NCBI RefSeq assembly: GCF_018402495.1
Contig: NZ_JAGYIU010000001.1
Coordinates: forward strand, 496,001 to 560,000
DNA from: Pseudoalteromonas sp.
Lineage (GTDB): Bacteria; Pseudomonadota; Gammaproteobacteria; Enterobacterales; Alteromonadaceae
Length of the DNA stretch: 64,000 nucleotides
Reading direction: 5' to 3'
Under the pieces are notes generated by a model. It saw only the letters and a program-made list of their open reading frames with translations. It was not told where the DNA came from and did not search any database. Positions 26,323-34,450 of this stretch are shown here, one piece after another. Positions within the stretch are counted from its first letter, which is position 1. Every line of letters starts with the position of its first letter. The translations under genes and the position numbers were made by a program.

Positions 26323-29300
26323 TAATGGCTAACCTTTTTTTCGAAATCTGCAATCATAGCAGTGATCATTTTTAAGCGTTCACGGGCATTCGCCTCGCTA
26401 ATGGCAAAGCGTAATTTATTTGCGCCATCCATTTTATAAATGTGTGGCGCACTTTGTATCAAACCAATAATGAAGCTAGGGTTAACCTTGGTATTTTGAC
26501 TAAACTCAAAGTAGCCTCCTTTAGGGTTTGCCTCTATTTTGGTTATGCCCAAATTGCTCGCCTGCATTTTTAGTTGTTGTAAACTAAATAGGTTTTTAGC
26601 TGCATCAGGTAATAAACCAAAGCGGTCTATCAACTCTACCTGCAGCTCATCAATATCAGCAAGGTTAGCACAACTTGCTACACGCTTGTACATACCTAAG
26701 CGCGCGTTAACATCATGAATATAATCATCAGGTAGCAACGCCGGTAGTTTTAAGTCCACCTCAGTTTGCTTTTGCAATAGGTTTTCAAGGGTTGGCTCTT
26801 GACCGTTTTTAAGTGCATTAACGGCTTGCTCAAGCATTTCCATGTATAAATTAAAGCCAATGGTTTGCATTTGCCCAGATTGATCGTCCCCTAAGAGCTC
26901 ACCGGCACCACGAATTTCTAAATCGTGGGTTGCTAATGCAAAGCCTGCGCCTAAATCTTCTAATGAGGCAATGGCATCCAAACGCTTTTTCGCATCTTTA
27001 GAGAGTGCTTTAGGGTTACCTGTGAGTAAATAAGCATAGGCTTGGTGATGGCTTCTACCAACACGTCCGCGTAATTGATGCAGCTGAGCAAGACCGAGTT
27101 TATCAGCTCTGTCCATAATAATGGTATTTGCTGTGGGCACATCAATGCCGGTTTCAATAATCGTAGTACATACCAGTACATTGTATTTTTGATGATAAAA
27201 ATCGGTCATGATCTGCTCAAGCTCTTGCTCTCGCATTTGTCCGTGGGCTGAGGTAACTGTTGCCTCAGGCACCCATTCGCTAATTTCTTGAGCAACACGT
27301 TCAATCGTCTCTACATTGTTATGTAAAAAGTACACTTGGCCGCCGCGTTTAATTTCACGTAAAACCGCTTCGCGAATAAGCTCTTCGTCGCGTTGGCGCA
27401 CAAAAGTTTTAACGGCTAAGCGTTTAGCCGGTGGGGTAGCAATAATAGATAAATCGCGCATACCACTCATGGCCATATTTAAAGTACGGGGGATAGGCGT
27501 AGCGGTAAGGGTGAGTATGTCAACATCTGCTCTCAGGGCTTTAATTTTTTCTTTTTGGCGCACCCCAAATCGATGTTCTTCATCAACAATTAACAGGCCT
27601 AAGTCTTTAAAGTTGATGTCTTGTTGAATTAGTTTGTGGGTGCCAATAACTACATCAAGCTTGCCATTACTCATTTTTTCAAGGGTTTCTTTTTGTTCTT
27701 TAGTTGAGTTAAAACGAGACAATACGCCCACTTCAATCGGAAAATCAGCAAAGCGGTCTTTAAAGTTATCGTAGTGTTGTTGAGCAAGTAAAGTGGTGGG
27801 CACTAAAATAGCAACTTGCTTATTATCGTTAACCGCAACAAACGCAGCACGCATTGCTACTTCGGTTTTACCAAAACCTACATCGCCACACACTAAGCGA
27901 TCCATGGCTTGTTTTGATTGCATATCACCAAGTACCGCTTCTATAGCGTTACGTTGATCATCCGTTTCTTCAAACGGGAAGCTATCACTAAATTGACGAT
28001 AAGCTTGGCCATCAAGCGTAAATTTATTACCCGGCTTTGCTTGGCGCTGAGCGTAAATATCGAGCAATTCAGCAGCAACATCGCGTACTTTTTCAGCGGC
28101 ACGTTTTTTTGCCTTATCCCACGCATCAGAGCCGAGCTTATGCAGTGGGGCACTGGCTTCTTCACCGCCAGAGTAACGGCTAAGCATATGCAGCGCAGAC
28201 ACTGGCACATAGAGCTTTGCTTCACCGGCATAAATAATGGTTACAAATTCAGTCACCACACCAGCGGCATCAATTGTTTGCAGCCCTTGATAACGGCCAA
28301 CACCATGGTCAAGGTGCACAACCGGTTGGCCTTCTTTTAACTCGGCTAAGTTACGAATTAGCGCATCTTGGCTTGCTTCATACTTGTGCTTACGGCGTCT
28401 GCGTTGTGATACTTTAATTCCAAGCAATTCTTGCTCAGTAATAATGCTCAGGCTAGGTTTTGTGCTAAGCACAACACTTTGTTCAAGTGGGCTTACAATT
28501 AAACCAACGTCACTACTGCTGTTGGTAAATTGCTCAAAAGTATCAAATTCTTTAAATTTTAAGCCGCTGGGTTTTAATATACTCAGTAATGATTCACGTC
28601 GACCATCCGACTCAACGCTAATGATAACTCGGCCTTTTTTCTTTTTTTGTTCTGCCACATAGCTAATGAATGCGTTGTAGGGTTCATGTTGTTTATGATC
28701 AATGCGGACATTAGGTAATTCATTCACGGCAAGGTTTTTATTGCCCGCTTTAGTACCTAATTTTGCTTGTGATAAACGAATACGGCCATAATTGCCCAGG
28801 TTTGAAAATAGCTCATTGATTGGCTGATACAACTCATCCGGCGGTAAAAGTGGGCGTAAGGGATCCACACGGCGGTTTTCATAGCGTACATTAACATCGT
28901 GCCAAAAATTATCCGCCGCATGTTCTAAATCGCCTAATTGCATCACGGTCGTTGATTCAGGCAAATAGTCAAAAATAGTCGCCAAGCCATCAAAAAATAA
29001 TGGCATGTAGTATTCAATACCTCCAGGCCAGTTACCTTTACTAACTTGCATGTAGACAGAGTCTTGCTCTGCGCTTGCGCCAAACTTTTCACGATAGTTT
29101 ATTCTAAAGCGTTCAATATCCGTGTCGTTAGTGGGGAATTCATGGGCAGGAAGTAACTCAATTTTTTCAACTTTTTCGTCTGAGCGTTGTGTTTCCACAT
29201 CAAATAAGCGAATGGTATCAAGCTCGTCATCAAAAAAATCGAGCCTAAATGGGTGTTTACTGCCCATCGGGTATAAATCAACAATAGAGCCACGTATTGC

Positions 29301-29795
29301 GTATTCGCCGTGCTCCATTACTTGTTGTACGTGCATGTAACCCGCTTGCTCTAAGTTTTCACGCAAAGCGTGGGTGTCTAATCTATCGCCCACTTTAAAA
29401 TTAAGCGTTGAACCGTATATAAACGAAGCAGGGGCTGTGCGCAGCATCAGCGTTGATACAGGCATAATGAGCACGCTTTGTTGCTCGTTTTTCAGGGTAT
29501 TAAGCGTTGCTAAGCGCGCGGAAATAATATCTTGATGGGGAGAGAAATGATCATAAGGCAATGTCTCCCAATCCGGAAATATCATTACCGGGTTATCCGG
29601 AAGCAAATACTCTAATTCGGTTTCAAGGCGCAAAGCACTTGGTGTATCTGGCGTAACTATTAACACTAGGTTATCTTGTTGTTTTACACCTTGTGCAATG
29701 GCAATGCTTAAGCCACTGCCTAAAAGCTCGCCCCATTGAATTTTATCTTTCTGAGATTTTACCCAAGGCAAGGCTGCCCATTGCTCAAACGCCAT
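26322..29795 (-). CDS. mfd: Mfd, transcription-repair coupling factor
   Basis: Mfd removes RNA polymerase stalled at DNA damage and recruits UvrA. The 1157-residue protein has the UvrB-like N-terminal region (IVTPDTPSALRLETEL, FPDWETLPYDHFSP), the polymerase-interacting domain (HLDHGVGRYQG), the RecG-like translocase with Walker A GDVGFGKTEVA, DEEHRFG, TATPIPRTLNMAM and QLRGRVGRSHHQAYAYLL, and the C-terminal regulatory domain. The length equals the family norm. Confidence 0.98.
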   Translation of the reverse strand: MAFEQWAALPWVKSQKDKIQWGELLGSGLSIAIAQGVKQQDNLVLIVTPDTPSALRLETELEYLLPDNPVMIFPDWETLPYDHFSPHQDIISARLATLNTLKNEQQSVLIMPVSTLMLRTAPASFIYGSTLNFKVGDRLDTHALRENLEQAGYMHVQQVMEHGEYAIRGSIVDLYPMGSKHPFRLDFFDDELDTIRLFDVETQRSDEKVEKIELLPAHEFPTNDTDIERFRINYREKFGASAEQDSVYMQVSKGNWPGGIEYYMPLFFDGLATIFDYLPESTTVMQLGDLEHAADNFWHDVNVRYENRRVDPLRPLLPPDELYQPINELFSNLGNYGRIRLSQAKLGTKAGNKNLAVNELPNVRIDHKQHEPYNAFISYVAEQKKKKGRVIISVESDGRRESLLSILKPSGLKFKEFDTFEQFTNSSSDVGLIVSPLEQSVVLSTKPSLSIITEQELLGIKVSQRRRRKHKYEASQDALIRNLAELKEGQPVVHLDHGVGRYQGLQTIDAAGVVTEFVTIIYAGEAKLYVPVSALHMLSRYSGGEEASAPLHKLGSDAWDKAKKRAAEKVRDVAAELLDIYAQRQAKPGNKFTLDGQAYRQFSDSFPFEETDDQRNAIEAVLGDMQSKQAMDRLVCGDVGFGKTEVAMRAAFVAVNDNKQVAILVPTTLLAQQHYDNFKDRFADFPIEVGVLSRFNSTKEQKETLEKMSNGKLDVVIGTHKLIQQDINFKDLGLLIVDEEHRFGVRQKEKIKALRADVDILTLTATPIPRTLNMAMSGMRDLSIIATPPAKRLAVKTFVRQRDEELIREAVLREIKRGGQVYFLHNNVETIERVAQEISEWVPEATVTSAHGQMREQELEQIMTDFYHQKYNVLVCTTIIETGIDVPTANTIIMDRADKLGLAQLHQLRGRVGRSHHQAYAYLLTGNPKALSKDAKKRLDAIASLEDLGAGFALATHDLEIRGAGELLGDDQSGQMQTIGFNLYMEMLEQAVNALKNGQEPTLENLLQKQTEVDLKLPALLPDDYIHDVNARLGMYKRVASCANLADIDELQVELIDRFGLLPDAAKNLFSLQQLKMQASNLGITKIEANPKGGYFEFSQNTKVNPSFIIGLIQSAPHIYKMDGANKLRFAISEANARERLKMITAMIADFEKKVSH

Positions 29796-29814
29796 TAATT
29801 ACTCCATTAAATTA

Positions 29815-29835
29815 GGCTCTTAGCAGCTAAGAGCC
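29815..29835 (-). terminator. Hairpin between aguB and mfd
   Basis: GGCTCTTA/TAAGAGCC (8 bp, five-base loop) lies 11 bases past the aguB stop on the minus strand. The U-tail is weak (TAATTTAA), so read-through into mfd is possible. Confidence 0.55.
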
Positions 29836-29845
29836 ATACTATTAT

Positions 29846-30739
29846 TTAGTCGCGATAGATTTTTGTTAAATCTTGATAATGATCAATTCTGCGGTCGCGT
29901 AAATACGGCCAGATACGTCTTACGTTCTCGCTGCGTTTTTGATCAAGTTCAACCATTAAAATTTGTTCATTTTGGTTATCGGCCTCAGCTAACATTTCGC
30001 CTTGAGGGCCTGCAATAAACGAGTTGCCCCAAAATTGAATGCCGTCACTTTGTCCACTCGGGTCATGCTCATGGCCCACCCGATTACAGCTAATCACAGG
30101 GACGCCATTGGCTACCGCATGGGCACGTTGGCTAATAACCCAAGCATCTTTTTGACGGGTTTGCTCGTCTTTATCATCGCGTGGATCCCAGCCTATGGCC
30201 GTTGGGTAAATTAATAGTTCGGCACCTGCCATTGCCATTAAACGCGCCGCTTCAGGAAACCACTGATCCCAACACACCAGTACGCCAAGTTTGCCCACTG
30301 AGGTTTGAATAGGCTTAAAGCCTAAGTCGCCAGGAGTAAAGTAAAACTTTTCATAAAAGCCTGGGTCATCCGGTATATGCATTTTACGGTATTTACCGGC
30401 AATACTGCCGTCTTTTTCGAGCACCACTGCGGTATTGTGGTAAAGGCCTGTAGCACGCTTTTCAAATAAAGACGCGACAATCACAATACCAAGCTCTTTA
30501 GCAAGTTCACCTAATGTGTTGCTACTCGGCCCAGGTATTGTTTCGGCTAAATCAAAGACATCGACATCTTCAGTTTGGCAAAAGTATAAACTACGGTGTA
30601 ATTCTTGTAACACAACAAGTTGTGCACCTTGACTGGCTGCATCGCGGATGCCAGCAATTGATTTTTCAATATTGTGTTCAGCGTTGTCGCTGTTGCTTTG
30701 TTGCACTAAGGCAACTGATAAATGTGCAGGTCTTGTCAT
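29846..30739 (-). CDS. aguB: N-carbamoylputrescine amidohydrolase
   Basis: Converts N-carbamoylputrescine to putrescine, CO2 and ammonia, the last step of the agmatine route. The 297-residue nitrilase-fold enzyme has its triad visible: E46 in LQELHRSLYF, K119 in KYRKMHIPDD, C156 in VLVCWDQWFPE. GIQFWGNSFIAGPQG is typical of this subfamily. It overlaps aguA by four bases, so both are made from one transcript. Confidence 0.95.
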   Translation of the reverse strand: MTRPAHLSVALVQQSNSDNAEHNIEKSIAGIRDAASQGAQLVVLQELHRSLYFCQTEDVDVFDLAETIPGPSSNTLGELAKELGIVIVASLFEKRATGLYHNTAVVLEKDGSIAGKYRKMHIPDDPGFYEKFYFTPGDLGFKPIQTSVGKLGVLVCWDQWFPEAARLMAMAGAELLIYPTAIGWDPRDDKDEQTRQKDAWVISQRAHAVANGVPVISCNRVGHEHDPSGQSDGIQFWGNSFIAGPQGEMLAEADNQNEQILMVELDQKRSENVRRIWPYLRDRRIDHYQDLTKIYRD

Positions 30740-31791
30740 TGTGCTGCTCCAGCTAAAAATCCACGAGGTAATTGCATTGTAATGCAGTGAAGACTGCCAA
30801 ATTGCTCAATAATAGGTAAACAATTTACCCCAATAATTGTGTGATCTGGGTATGCTTTTTGAACCTGTGCCAACGCGCGTTGGTCGTTTACATCGTTATA
30901 AGTAGGCACTAATACTGCATTATTAATAATTAAATAATTTGCATAGGTGGCGGGTAAGCGCGTGTTTTCATCATCGTACACGGCTTTTGGCCACGGTAAT
31001 TCAATTAGCTTATATGGGGTGTGATCGGCAGTTTTAAAGCTTTTTAGTTGTTTTTGCATTGCATCAAGCGCGCTGAAGTGCTCATCATTTTTATCATCGC
31101 ATTGCACATATACAAGGGTATTATTTGGAGCAAAGCGCACTAAGGTATCAATGTGGCTGTCGGTGTCATCACCCGCTAGATAGCCATGATCAACCCATAA
31201 AAAATCTGTTGCGCCCAAGTGCTCTTTTAAAAGCGCTTCTATGTCACTTGGGTTTAAATCTGGGTTACGGTTTTTATTAAGCAAACATTCGCTGGTTGTT
31301 AGCAACACACCATGCTCGTTTATTTCAATACCGCCACCTTCAAGTACCATATCGAGCGCTTGATAGTGGTTGTTTTTGCTACTTAACTCTTTTACCAAAG
31401 TACGATTAATTTGATTATCTAATGCGCTTTCAAATTTATTGCCCCAACCATTGAAAGTAAAATCATATACTTTTAGTTGCTCGGGTGAGTCAATAGCGCC
31501 GCAAGTAAGCGGGCCATGATCGCGCGCCCACGTATCGTTGGTAGGCGTTACTACAAAATGAACACGATTCAAAGAGATGTTAGCGCTATTTAGCAATGCT
31601 GTAATATGCCTTTTTAAGGCACTATTATGCGCCACAATAACAAGCTTTTGCTGCGTTGTTATATGCTTAGCAAGCTCAACATATACAGGTTCTACACGGG
31701 CTAAATTATCAGCCCAATCTGTGTCTTTGTGAGGCCATGTAAGCATAACAGCGTCTTGCTTGGCCCATTCAGGTAAAAGTCTAAAGTTCAT
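30736..31791 (-). CDS. aguA: Agmatine deiminase
   Basis: Converts agmatine to N-carbamoylputrescine and ammonia. The 351-residue guanidine-modifying (pentein) enzyme shows TWPHKDTDWADN, the substrate-binding NDTWARDHGP, LEGGGIE, a DTDSHIDTLVRF histidine motif and the nucleophile C336 in GSLHCITMQLPRG. It precedes aguB with a four-base overlap, giving a complete two-step putrescine pathway. Confidence 0.96.
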   Translation of the reverse strand: MNFRLLPEWAKQDAVMLTWPHKDTDWADNLARVEPVYVELAKHITTQQKLVIVAHNSALKRHITALLNSANISLNRVHFVVTPTNDTWARDHGPLTCGAIDSPEQLKVYDFTFNGWGNKFESALDNQINRTLVKELSSKNNHYQALDMVLEGGGIEINEHGVLLTTSECLLNKNRNPDLNPSDIEALLKEHLGATDFLWVDHGYLAGDDTDSHIDTLVRFAPNNTLVYVQCDDKNDEHFSALDAMQKQLKSFKTADHTPYKLIELPWPKAVYDDENTRLPATYANYLIINNAVLVPTYNDVNDQRALAQVQKAYPDHTIIGVNCLPIIEQFGSLHCITMQLPRGFLAGAAQ

Positions 31792-31823
31792 GGATTTTTA
31801 ATACAAATAAAGATGGGGCTAGT

Positions 31824-31845
31824 TTAGCAGTTCAATTACTGCTAA
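31824..31845. terminator. Hairpin between the PilZ-like gene and aguA
   Basis: TTAGCAGT/ACTGCTAA (8 bp, six-base loop) sits 60 bases beyond the PilZ-like gene on the minus strand. No U-run follows, so it may be a weak terminator or a leader hairpin of aguAB. Confidence 0.35.
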
Positions 31846-31905
31846 GTCACTTCTAAATGAGCGTTTGGCTCACAATTTTAGAGCGATTTGAGAAGTAAAT
31901 AAACG

Positions 31906-32514
31906 CTAGCTTTTATCGTTTGTACTCTCTTTGGCTTTTTCAAGTTGTTGGCGCTTTTTAAGCTGGCGAGTTTGCGCATGTAAGCTGGCCCTTACAACTA
32001 GCTCTTGGTCGCTGTCTCTTATTGATACAAATAACAGGGTATATTGGTAGTGCTCATTATCTTGTTTTTCAATGGCAACCACTTCGCTATAACAATACAC
32101 CGCAGAGGCCTCGTGTTGTAAAAAAAGTTTAGTACGAAACGTTTGCCCTAATGTATACAAATGTTCACTGGTAAACTTAATGCCGCCACCGCCGTAACTG
32201 TCGCAATAGATAGAGTTATCTTCTGGTTGTTCAGAGGCTAAAATATGACTCATGATCAAATCTATTTTGCGCGACTGAGCTTGTAAAAAAGTAGTTAGTT
32301 CTTGGGCAATATCACCTAAATTACGCAAAGGGCCTAAGGCGCTTTGCTCTAAACTGCTTACTTCGTTAGCAAGTTTAAATAAAGGTGGAATATCAGCCTC
32401 AAGTTCAGCTAAGCTTTTTGGCACAGCCGAATCATCTACGGCAAACAGATTGACGCGATTACTTTCATCAATTTGAAAATAAAGCTCAAAATCTGCTAAT
32501 TTTTGATTATTCAT
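31906..32514 (-). CDS. PilZ-like domain protein
   Basis: A 202-residue cytoplasmic protein. Residues about 1-95 are helical (DIAQELTTFLQAQSRKIDLIMSHIL). From about 100 it resembles a PilZ barrel: YCDSYGGGGIKFTSEHLY stands where PilZ proteins have (D/N)xSxxGG, followed by LFLQHEASAVYCYSEVVAIE and a strand pair LLFVSIRDSD. No RxxxR motif is visible before the DS motif, so cyclic di-GMP binding is doubtful. The tail is charged (KKRQQLEKAKE). AGGAG seven bases before the ATG supports the start. Confidence 0.6.
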   Translation of the reverse strand: MNNQKLADFELYFQIDESNRVNLFAVDDSAVPKSLAELEADIPPLFKLANEVSSLEQSALGPLRNLGDIAQELTTFLQAQSRKIDLIMSHILASEQPEDNSIYCDSYGGGGIKFTSEHLYTLGQTFRTKLFLQHEASAVYCYSEVVAIEKQDNEHYQYTLLFVSIRDSDQELVVRASLHAQTRQLKKRQQLEKAKESTNDKS

Positions 32515-32810
32515 ATGTAACTCCTAACCACCATCCGTTAATAGTAGCCTTGCGAGTATTAAATTACTACACAACAAGCTAATAAAAGTAAGCTAAATAC
32601 ATGTTTGTTTTGATTATAAAAAGCTAAACCACATAATATTGCGCTCATTTGCAAAACAGGCATAGTGATCAAAAATTTTGAAAGGTATACCCTTTATATT
32701 ACAGCATGTAGGTTGGCAACCAATAAATAACCAATAATTAACAAAATACCTTGTAATTAACCCTAAAACTCGTAATCTTACGGTAATAATAATAACAAGG
32801 GATTACCCAC

Positions 32811-33368
32811 GTGGCTCAAGGACTTAAACTTGCCAGTACATTTTCAGAGATATCTACTCAGCTACGGCGCTTTGTGTCTAAAATCGTGTCCCAAGACGAT
32901 GTTGATGATATTGTTCAAGAAACCTTTGTTAAAAGTTATGAAGCTGACCTAAAACAAGATATTCAATATACCCGCAGCTACATGTTAAAAACAGCTAAAC
33001 ACTTAGCACTTAATCATGTAGCTAAATGGGATAATAAATTCAGTACCCCTTTAAACCACGAAACCGAACTCCCCAAATTGCTTAAATCGATGCAATTAGA
33101 AGACGAATACACCTCTAAAGAGCGCTTCCTATTATTTTGCCGAGCTACTGAGCAATTAAGTCCTGTTGTAAGAAAGTGCTTTATTTTAAAAAAAGTCTAT
33201 GGAATGAGCCAAAAAGAGATCGCACAGCAAATGCAGTTAAGTCAAAGTACGGTAGAAAAACATATCGCCAAAGGATTGCTAAATACCATGCTATATATGC
33301 GCGAACAGGTGCAAGATGAAAGTGAGCATTGCCAACAAAGTGCGCCTAAAGTGAGGGCAGCAAAATGA
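32811..33368 (+). CDS. ECF sigma factor, FecI type
   Basis: A 185-residue extracytoplasmic-function sigma factor that should direct RNA polymerase to the receptor gene downstream. Region 2 shows DDVDDIVQETFVKSYEAD and YMLKTAKHLALNHV; region 4 shows VRKCFILKKVYGMSQKEIAQQMQLSQSTVEKHIAKGL. The start is GTG with AAGGGA before it. It overlaps the FecR-type gene by four bases, the classical fecIR pairing. Confidence 0.92.
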   Translation: MAQGLKLASTFSEISTQLRRFVSKIVSQDDVDDIVQETFVKSYEADLKQDIQYTRSYMLKTAKHLALNHVAKWDNKFSTPLNHETELPKLLKSMQLEDEYTSKERFLLFCRATEQLSPVVRKCFILKKVYGMSQKEIAQQMQLSQSTVEKHIAKGLLNTMLYMREQVQDESEHCQQSAPKVRAAK

Positions 33369-34441
33369 ATAACATCCATCAATTTACCTCAAAAGAATTA
33401 ATATTAGAAAAAGCATCGCAATGGATCAGTGCTATTGACCGTGGCTTAACAAAAGCAGAGCAAGAGCAATTTAAACTGTGGATGCTACAAAGCACAGCTC
33501 ATCAAAATGCAGTGTATGAATTAGCTCAGCTTTGGGATGACCTGAGTGTGCTTAATGAACTCAGCGTATTATTTCCAAATAAACAACCGGCTCACAGCAA
33601 AACAAAGCCTGCGTATGTATTTGGTATGGCAGCAAGTATTGTTGCTGCATTAATGATGTGCAGCTATTTATTGCTAAATATAGATAGCAATTTCAACAAA
33701 AATTTAGCCAAGGTAAATTATACAAAAATTTATAAAACAAAAGTTGGCGAGCAAGCAACCTATGTTTTACCGGATGGCACAATTGTCCAACTTAATACCA
33801 ATAGTTCATTGGAAGTCGCTTATAGCCAAGGCCGTAGGCAATTGTTACTAAGTCGTGGCGAGGGGCGTTTTAATGTAGCTAAAGATGCATCACGCCCATT
33901 CAGTGTGATGGCGGGTGATAAAAGCTTTACCGCTCTCGGTACCGTATTTAATGTGCAGCGCAATAGCTCGTCAGATCTCGAGCTGGTTGTTACTGAGGGT
34001 AAAGTGATGATCACCGATCCTAGCGTTGCTGTTAATGCTGACGATTTTAAAGCGTATCAACAAGCTGATAATAACAATCATGAAATTCGTCAAATTAATG
34101 CCAATATTGTGATTTCCGGTGAAAAAGCCATTATTGAACAAAGCGTTACCAAACCAATCACACAGTTATCGGTTGATGATGTGCAGCGTGACTTAGCTTG
34201 GCAAAATGGCATGTTGATATTTAATGGCGAGCAACTGGCTGATGCCTTAAACGAAGTTAGCCGTTATACCGCCACGCGGTTTGAACTATCATCTGATGAG
34301 TTAGCCCGTATAAAAGTGGCCGGTGTTTTTAAAGCGGGTGACGTGGCAGGGCTGTTAGAGAGCTTACAAAATAATTTTTCGATTGAACATGAACGTTTAG
34401 GCGAGCATGTTGTTAGCCTAAAATATCAAAAAAAATCATAG
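33365..34441 (+). CDS. FecR-type anti-sigma factor / signal transducer
   Basis: A 358-residue inner-membrane regulator that binds the sigma factor in the cytoplasm and senses the receptor in the periplasm. The N-terminal DUF4880-like part has ASQWISAIDRGLTKAEQEQFKLWM and HQNAVYELAQLWDDL. One span lies at about 88-106 (VFGMAASIVAALMMCSYLLL). The FecR domain follows: VGEQATYVLPDGTIVQLNTNSSLEV and GEGRFNVAKDASRPFSVMAG. It ends with an STN-like GVFKAGDVAGLLESLQNNFSIE. The receptor gene starts nine bases later. Confidence 0.93.
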   Translation: MNNIHQFTSKELILEKASQWISAIDRGLTKAEQEQFKLWMLQSTAHQNAVYELAQLWDDLSVLNELSVLFPNKQPAHSKTKPAYVFGMAASIVAALMMCSYLLLNIDSNFNKNLAKVNYTKIYKTKVGEQATYVLPDGTIVQLNTNSSLEVAYSQGRRQLLLSRGEGRFNVAKDASRPFSVMAGDKSFTALGTVFNVQRNSSSDLELVVTEGKVMITDPSVAVNADDFKAYQQADNNNHEIRQINANIVISGEKAIIEQSVTKPITQLSVDDVQRDLAWQNGMLIFNGEQLADALNEVSRYTATRFELSSDELARIKVAGVFKAGDVAGLLESLQNNFSIEHERLGEHVVSLKYQKKS

Positions 34442-34450
34442 GTAATCGTA

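Noticed and set aside
27918-28340. 140-codon plus-strand frame
   Set aside because: Antisense to the conserved polymerase-interacting and translocase region of mfd.
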